From contig JAHDGJ010000002.1 in assembly GCA_020627705.1 (NCBI GenBank), forward strand, positions 208,579 to 272,578: DNA of 64,000 nt, in the 5' to 3' direction. This stretch comes from Saprospiraceae bacterium. GTDB lineage: Bacteria > Bacteroidota > Bacteroidia > Chitinophagales > Saprospiraceae. The notes under the pieces were generated by a model. That model was not told the DNA's origin. It saw nothing but the letters and a program-made list of their open reading frames with translations, and ran no database searches. The position numbers and the translations under genes were made by a program. Of the stretch, positions 61,091 through 64,000 are shown piece by piece. Numbering within the stretch: position 1 is the first letter of the stretch; the number at the start of each line of letters is the position of its first letter.

Positions 61091-63829
61091 ATGAATATCA
61101 GACGTACTAAAAGATTTTGCTTTTTTGTGGGAATAATGATGACTACGTTTTCATTATTGGCACAAACCAAGGCATTGCGAAATCAAATTTTTAGCGAATA
61201 CCCTAAGCTTAAGAGTAGCGTAGAAGCTAAGGATTATGAGCAGGGTCTGGTGTTGATTAATACTATTTTGACTAATCTGCCTGAGGAAGAAAGCGAGAGA
61301 ATAAGAGAGCATCAAGAGATCAAATGCTATTTATATCAAAAAAGAGCGGCTGCTTTGTATCGCAAAGGAGAGGCAAAAAATGCTATAAAAATATGTAAAG
61401 AGGCGGATGACTTCATCAGTGAAAACATTGGGGAATCTGACAATTTTAACACCAGGAATCTCAATACCTTAGGTACGGTTTATTTTTTTGATGGCCAATA
61501 TAGAAAGGCGCAAAAAACTTTTTTAAAGGCCAAAAAAAATAAGCAAAGACGGGAATCCTTTGATATGCAATATGCTAGGATACTAAATGGGTTGGGAAAA
61601 ACTTATTTGGTGTACAACAACTTTTTAGAGGCAGAGAAAAATGTAAAAAAATCCTGCGAATTGAAGTTGGCGCTTAAAGGGAAAAACGAGGATTATGCCA
61701 AAACATTAAGCTCTCTTGCTCAGATTTATTTAGCTACGGGAAAGTATAATAAAGCACAATCTGCTATGGAAGAGGTACTGTCCATTGCCAAAACTTCTTC
61801 CCATTATCTTGATTATGTTCAAATATTATCTTCTGTTTTGGCCGCAAAGAACGATTATAAAAAGGCGCTGGATTTGTTGGAGGAAGTGAAGGTTGGCAGA
61901 GAAAAGCAGCAATTGACCAATAGTAATAATTACGCGACCACACTTTCTAGTCTGGGCCAAATACATCAAAGTCTTAAGCAATACGATGCTGCTTTTGAAT
62001 ATATATCGAAGGGGAATGAAATATTGAAAAAAATTCATGGAGAAAAACATCCGCACATTGGCTTGATGCTAAGGAATAAAGCGGACGTTTTGTTGAGAAT
62101 GGATAAACTCAATGACTCAGAAAAAGCCATTCTTCAATCGATAGATATAATCACCAAAACGTATCGAAAAAAGCATTTGGAGTATTTTAAATCCAAGTTT
62201 GTGCTGGCCAAAATAAAAAAGGCGCAAAATGATTTTGCTGGCTCTGCGCAGATAATTTTGGACATAGACAAAATTTTGTTGGATCATGTTTTGAAAGCTT
62301 CAAAATATCTTTCTACCCGTGAGATGAGCGAGCTTATAAATCTATATAAAGATTATTTCAATGAGCTCATATCCATTAGCGCTGTGGAGCAATCCAATAC
62401 GAACTTAATTGAGCTTGCCCAAAATAATTCGATATTCTTCAAAGGCTATATTTTAGAACACATGGTTCAATTACGAAATGCCATCTCAGCGTCTCAAGAG
62501 ATTACAGTTTTGTCAGAAGAATTGTCTCTATTAAATAGAGAACTTGAAAACGCCTTTGTGTCTAATCCAGATTCCGTAAAAGAATTGGAAGACAAGATTG
62601 AAAATGTGAATTTGCAATTGTCAAGAAAACTTGGGTTAATAAGGAATCAATCTTTTGAATTAAAATGGGAAGACTTGCAGTATATTTTGAATGATGAAGA
62701 TGTGATTTTGGACTTTATTCGTATTGGTTCTAACGAAGAAGCTGAATATGTTTGTTTTATTACAAAGGCTGATGAGGGGCCAAAATTAATTAGTCTATTT
62801 AAGGAGAAAGATCTAACATCTAATTTTAAAAGTGATGTAAAATCTGTAAATGACATCATCGAAAAATTATACACATTTGGCGATAGGGGATTAAATGTAA
62901 AGGACAAGGATATTTCTCTTTTTGACCTCATCTGGAAAAAACTAGAGGGACATTTGGAGGATATAGAAAAAGTATTTTACTGTACAGATGGAATTCTTCA
63001 CAGCATCTCTTTAGAAGCCATACCTGTAGAATCAGAGTCTAGTTTGATAGATTCTTATGACTTCGTGCGAATGTCTTCAATGAGAAGTTTGGTGGCAGAA
63101 TCTGAAGATATAAATACCTCTGACGATTCGGCTTTCTTAATAGGAGGCGTTGATTATGGCCCAACTGACGAGGGTTTAATAGAGCGGTCAGGTAGTAAAA
63201 GAGGCGCTTGGAAAAAGTTACCAGCAACAAGTAAAGAAATTAAAGTTATCTCAGATTACTTGCTTTCTGCAAAATATAAAGTTGACTCTTTTGGTGATAA
63301 GGAAGCCAACGAAAAACTTATTAAAAATAGACTCCAGAATAATAATGGGTATAAGATCGTCCATTTTGCGACCCATGGTTTTTTTGAAACTTCAAATATT
63401 TTTGAAACAGAGGATGTTGGAGAGATTAGTACCACTGATCTCAATGCTTCAGCGCTAGTACTAGCGGGTGTAAATGAGCAGGGAACCACAGAAGACAATC
63501 TTTTTACTGCTTTTGAATTAAGTAATACAGATCTTTCTAATGCTGAATTGGTTGTTTTTTCAGCTTGTGAGTCTGGGCTTGGTAAAATTTCGAATAGCCA
63601 AGGGGTTTATGGATTGCAAAGATCCGCTAAAATTGCTGGTGCTCATTATGTTATTGCTTCATTATGGCAAGTCCCGGATCGTCAAACCAAGGAATTTATG
63701 TCAGTGTTTTATAAGAAATATTTGACAGAAAACATGTCCATACCGGAAGCATTTAGTCAAACTCAGCGCGAAATGAAAGACCGGTTTATTGATGCTTATG
63801 CCTGGGCTGGTTTTGTTTTAATCGAGTAG
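61091..63829 (+). CDS. Secreted TPR-CHAT domain protein (caspase-like peptidase)
   Basis: A 912-residue protein with an N-terminal signal (residues 1-25, ending LLAQ). Residues about 30-450 are TPR repeats, including GKTYLVYNNFLEAEKNV and SLAQIYLATGKYNKAQSAM. A helical linker runs to about 600, and the CHAT domain covers about 620-912, with the catalytic His762 (FATHGF) and Cys826 (SACESG). CHAT proteins are caspase/separase-like peptidases; in many systems TPRs sense a partner and activate the CHAT protease. No T9SS tail is present, so it is likely periplasmic. The LRR gene lies 39 bases upstream. Confidence 0.88.
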   Translation: MNIRRTKRFCFFVGIMMTTFSLLAQTKALRNQIFSEYPKLKSSVEAKDYEQGLVLINTILTNLPEEESERIREHQEIKCYLYQKRAAALYRKGEAKNAIKICKEADDFISENIGESDNFNTRNLNTLGTVYFFDGQYRKAQKTFLKAKKNKQRRESFDMQYARILNGLGKTYLVYNNFLEAEKNVKKSCELKLALKGKNEDYAKTLSSLAQIYLATGKYNKAQSAMEEVLSIAKTSSHYLDYVQILSSVLAAKNDYKKALDLLEEVKVGREKQQLTNSNNYATTLSSLGQIHQSLKQYDAAFEYISKGNEILKKIHGEKHPHIGLMLRNKADVLLRMDKLNDSEKAILQSIDIITKTYRKKHLEYFKSKFVLAKIKKAQNDFAGSAQIILDIDKILLDHVLKASKYLSTREMSELINLYKDYFNELISISAVEQSNTNLIELAQNNSIFFKGYILEHMVQLRNAISASQEITVLSEELSLLNRELENAFVSNPDSVKELEDKIENVNLQLSRKLGLIRNQSFELKWEDLQYILNDEDVILDFIRIGSNEEAEYVCFITKADEGPKLISLFKEKDLTSNFKSDVKSVNDIIEKLYTFGDRGLNVKDKDISLFDLIWKKLEGHLEDIEKVFYCTDGILHSISLEAIPVESESSLIDSYDFVRMSSMRSLVAESEDINTSDDSAFLIGGVDYGPTDEGLIERSGSKRGAWKKLPATSKEIKVISDYLLSAKYKVDSFGDKEANEKLIKNRLQNNNGYKIVHFATHGFFETSNIFETEDVGEISTTDLNASALVLAGVNEQGTTEDNLFTAFELSNTDLSNAELVVFSACESGLGKISNSQGVYGLQRSAKIAGAHYVIASLWQVPDRQTKEFMSVFYKKYLTENMSIPEAFSQTQREMKDRFIDAYAWAGFVLIE

Positions 63830-63873
63830 CCAATAATTATTAGAAAAGTGTGCGTAAAATTTCGCTTCAAAAG

Positions 63874-63905
63874 TTGTACAACTTATCTAGGAAATATTAC
63901 TTTTG
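63874..63905 (+). promoter_or_regulatory. Promoter for tRNA-Asp
   Basis: TTG (63874-63876) is 21 bases before TACTTTTG (63898-63905), an exact TAnnTTTG. It places the transcript start a few bases before the tRNA at 63930. This is the cleanest promoter in the window. Confidence 0.68.
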
Positions 63906-63929
63906 CCTTGCTTTGAATAGCTGAAAAAC

Positions 63930-64000
63930 GGTTCGGTAGTTCAGCTGGTTAGAATACCTGCCTGTCACGCAGGGGGTCGCGGGTTCGAGTCCCGTCCGGA
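63930..64000 (+). tRNA. tRNA-Asp (GTC), truncated by the window end
   Basis: The sequence folds as a tRNA: acceptor GGTTCGG, D arm GTTC/GAAT, anticodon stem CCTGC/GCAGG with loop CTGTCAC (anticodon GTC, Asp), a GGGTTCGAGTCCC T arm, and the start of the 3' acceptor strand (CCGGA) before the window ends. About three bases of the acceptor, the discriminator and CCA, if encoded, lie outside. Confidence 0.93.

Overview
The window is chromosomal DNA of an A/T-rich member of the Bacteroidota, probably a gliding or marine relative of Saprospiria/Cytophagia. The basis is three proteins with type IX secretion (T9SS) C-terminal sorting domains, two T9SS-related components (PorP/SprF-like and PorW/SprE-like), many small lipoproteins with an SSC lipobox, promoter-like TTG-N(20-21)-TAnnTTTG elements, and weak or absent Shine-Dalgarno sequences. 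I cannot assign a genus. There are no rRNA operons, intact insertion sequences, prophages or CRISPR arrays. Most of the window is ordinary core genome with short operons.

Layout. 1-5711: a HEAT-repeat/cyclophilin fusion (cut by the window edge), gcvT, a GbsR/MarR-type regulator, a DUF1015 protein and an amidohydrolase. 5712-6022 holds a 57-codon reverse-strand gene for a small membrane protein. 6023-9559 is a 1178-residue BNR-propeller cargo with MopE-type metal-binding repeats. 9561-14093: YheT-like hydrolase, GSCFA protein, and a two-gene unit (unknown protein plus HtrA-like protease with zinc ribbon) in which both proteins seem to carry a YbjN-like domain. 14251-21686: PorP/SprF-like protein, bactofilin with two ATP-synthase assembly-type membrane genes, PorW/SprE-like lipoprotein, M23 peptidase and a TIGR01777 epimerase. 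21748-28867: a peptide-type ABC importer without ATPases, HU, split transketolase and an L,D-transpeptidase. 29061-34127: outer-membrane barrel, mini-lipoproteins, TauE/SafE exporter, YpdA reductase and a T9SS cargo. 34233-40678: a probable long operon with a DUF2891 protein, a lipoprotein, an Nramp-fold transporter, pxpABC (5-oxoprolinase) and an M16 peptidase.

40756-48049: ribosome hibernation factor, CBS protein, M23 lipoprotein, then a reverse-strand run of TPR protein, DUF4292 lipoprotein, HflX, M29 aminopeptidase, a 43-residue membrane protein and a uracil-DNA glycosylase, plus one truncated lipoprotein gene. 48238-58556: two unknown membrane/lipoproteins, a metallophosphoesterase, pyk, acpP-fabF-rnc-DUF457, accA-dapA and a zinc-type dehydrogenase. 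58700-64000: a leucine-rich-repeat T9SS cargo, a secreted TPR-CHAT protease homologue, and tRNA-Asp cut by the window end.

The most interesting points are: (i) the Nramp-fold protein fused by operon to 5-oxoprolinase has lost the residues that bind metal in true Nramp transporters, so it may carry 5-oxoproline or another small solute; (ii) the two-gene YbjN-domain/HtrA/zinc-ribbon unit, whose role is unknown; (iii) small overlooked genes, especially the 43-residue membrane protein that overlaps both neighbours.
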